Shown here: positions 21,566 to 22,281 of the stretch, piece by piece
How positions within the stretch are numbered: position 1 is the stretch's first letter
How the letters are laid out: every line of letters starts with the position of its first letter
DNA from: Candidatus Bathyarchaeota archaeon
GTDB lineage: Archaea > Thermoproteota > Bathyarchaeia > Bathyarchaeales > DTEX01
Assembly (NCBI GenBank): GCA_026414245.1
Contig: JAOAJJ010000004.1
Span: 1-22,281 of the forward strand
Direction: 5' to 3'
DNA length: 22,281 bases
Notes under the pieces: model-generated
The model's database searches: none
Told to the model about the DNA's origin: nothing
What the model saw: only the letters and a program-made list of their open reading frames with translations
Position numbers and translations under genes: made by a program

Positions 21566-21575
21566 TTCCAATAAA

Positions 21576-21610
21576 TCTCGAAATGAATTCCGAGAAATCC
21601 TTAATATAAA
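21576..21610 (+). promoter_or_regulatory. TATA box and upstream inverted repeat of the htrA-like gene
   Basis: TTAATATAAA at 21601-21610 predicts transcript start near 21631, just before the AAGGTGG ribosome-binding site at 21636-21642. Just upstream, TCTCG (21576-21580) and CGAGA (21591-21595) form a short inverted repeat around a GAATTC core, a possible operator. The TATA box is the better supported part. Confidence 0.4.
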
Positions 21611-21649
21611 GTGTAGGAGATTAAACCTTTAATGAAAGGTGGCTAAGCC

Positions 21650-22281
21650 ATGCTGCGTGCTCTAGAAGAACCAAGAGGCGGGAAACTTAAGGCTTTAACC
21701 ATAATCGTCATCCTGCTGATAATAGGTTTTCTTACAGCGGGATACCTCGGATACGTAATGGGTTATAGGAGCGCCCTAGAGGAGATCAGCGGACTAAAGA
21801 GTCAAATCAGGGATCTTGAGACGAACCTTGAAAACTTGCAGGTCTCCCTAAACACCTTAGCCCAAAGTATCCCTCAATATAGCGCTCTTCTAAGTGAGAA
21901 TGTTTCTCTCTCAGAAATTTATGAGCGGGTTAAAAACTCAGTCGTTATGGTTAGGGGGCTAGTACGGCAATACAGCCTCTTCGGCTATTACTATGAGCGG
22001 GTTCAGGGATCCGGCTTCATCTATAATTTCACTGGTAGAATAGTTGTAATCACGAATTACCACGTGATCAGAAACGCTGAAAATATAACTGTAACCTTCG
22101 CTAACGGGAATAGTTACGCTGCCCGAGTGCTCGGCTACGACCGGTATGCAGACCTAGCAGTTTTAGAGACAGATGCGCCGGAAGAGTATCACCCCCTAGA
22201 AATAGTAAGCTCTTCAACCCTCAAGGTCGGCGACATAGTTTTAGCCATCGGCAACCCATATGGTTTAGCTGGGTCTATGAG
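21650..22281 (+). CDS. Membrane-anchored HtrA/Deg-type serine protease, 3' truncated by window edge
   Basis: 210 codons are visible and the frame is open to the right edge. ATG 21650 has AAGGTGG 7 bases upstream. A transmembrane anchor spans about residues 15-38 (LTIIVILLIIGFLTAGYLGY), followed by a coiled-coil-like stretch (about 41-72), then a chymotrypsin-fold protease domain: RVKNSVVMV, QGSGFIY, TNYHVI with catalytic His138, and DLAVLE with catalytic Asp168, ending inside AIGNPYGLAG. The nucleophilic serine (GNSGGP motif) and any PDZ domain lie beyond the window. Predicted to face the outside of the membrane and degrade misfolded proteins. A short promoter region separates it from truD, so it is probably a separate transcript. 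Confidence 0.9.
   Translation, partial: MLRALEEPRGGKLKALTIIVILLIIGFLTAGYLGYVMGYRSALEEISGLKSQIRDLETNLENLQVSLNTLAQSIPQYSALLSENVSLSEIYERVKNSVVMVRGLVRQYSLFGYYYERVQGSGFIYNFTGRIVVITNYHVIRNAENITVTFANGNSYAARVLGYDRYADLAVLETDAPEEYHPLEIVSSSTLKVGDIVLAIGNPYGLAGSM

Overview
This window is archaeal chromosome. It encodes transcription factor B, the H/ACA protein Gar1, SRP19, ribosomal protein S8e, Pth2-type peptidyl-tRNA hydrolase and TruD. Promoters look archaeal: short AT-rich TATA-like boxes about 25 bases before the likely transcript start, often with a GGTG or GGAG ribosome-binding site. GTG and TTG starts are frequent. A full Smc-ScpA-ScpB condensin operon plus these genes suggests a TACK-type archaeon, perhaps Bathyarchaeia-like. 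That placement is inference and I cannot fix the lineage from this window.

Layout. (1) 1-2463, plus strand: the 3' part of a uroporphyrinogen-decarboxylase-family protein, a PdxA-family dehydrogenase and a PIN-domain nuclease, closely spaced. (2) 2500-8400, the most interesting block: a GNAT acetyltransferase, a lysine 2,3-aminomutase (KamA/AblA type), two D-Ala-D-Ala-ligase-like ATP-grasp enzymes ending tail to tail, and an MFS transporter fused to a cytidylate-kinase-like P-loop domain. These genes could make a beta-lysine (or related amino acid) derivative, ligate or conjugate it, and export it. No published pathway I know combines exactly these parts. (3) 8473-9726: an unrecognised 254-residue protein with a PaaX/ChrB/Cas2-like N-terminus, and on the minus strand a 42-residue Glu/Trp microprotein with a good ribosome-binding site. 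The rest of this stretch is AT-rich and apparently non-coding.

(4) 9727-12427, minus strand: an information-processing operon read rps8e, srp19, gar1, tfb, ogg. (5) 12496-18912, minus strand: smc, scpA and scpB, which overlap one another and form a condensin operon, followed by an FGGY-family sugar kinase. (6) 19005-19520, minus: an archaeal conserved protein, probably DUF2096. (7) 19784-21533, plus: pth2 and truD, possibly behind a 21-codon leader ORF. (8) 21650 to the right edge: the start of a membrane-anchored HtrA/Deg-type serine protease, cut before its catalytic serine.

I found no rRNA, tRNA, CRISPR array, insertion sequence or integrase in the window.
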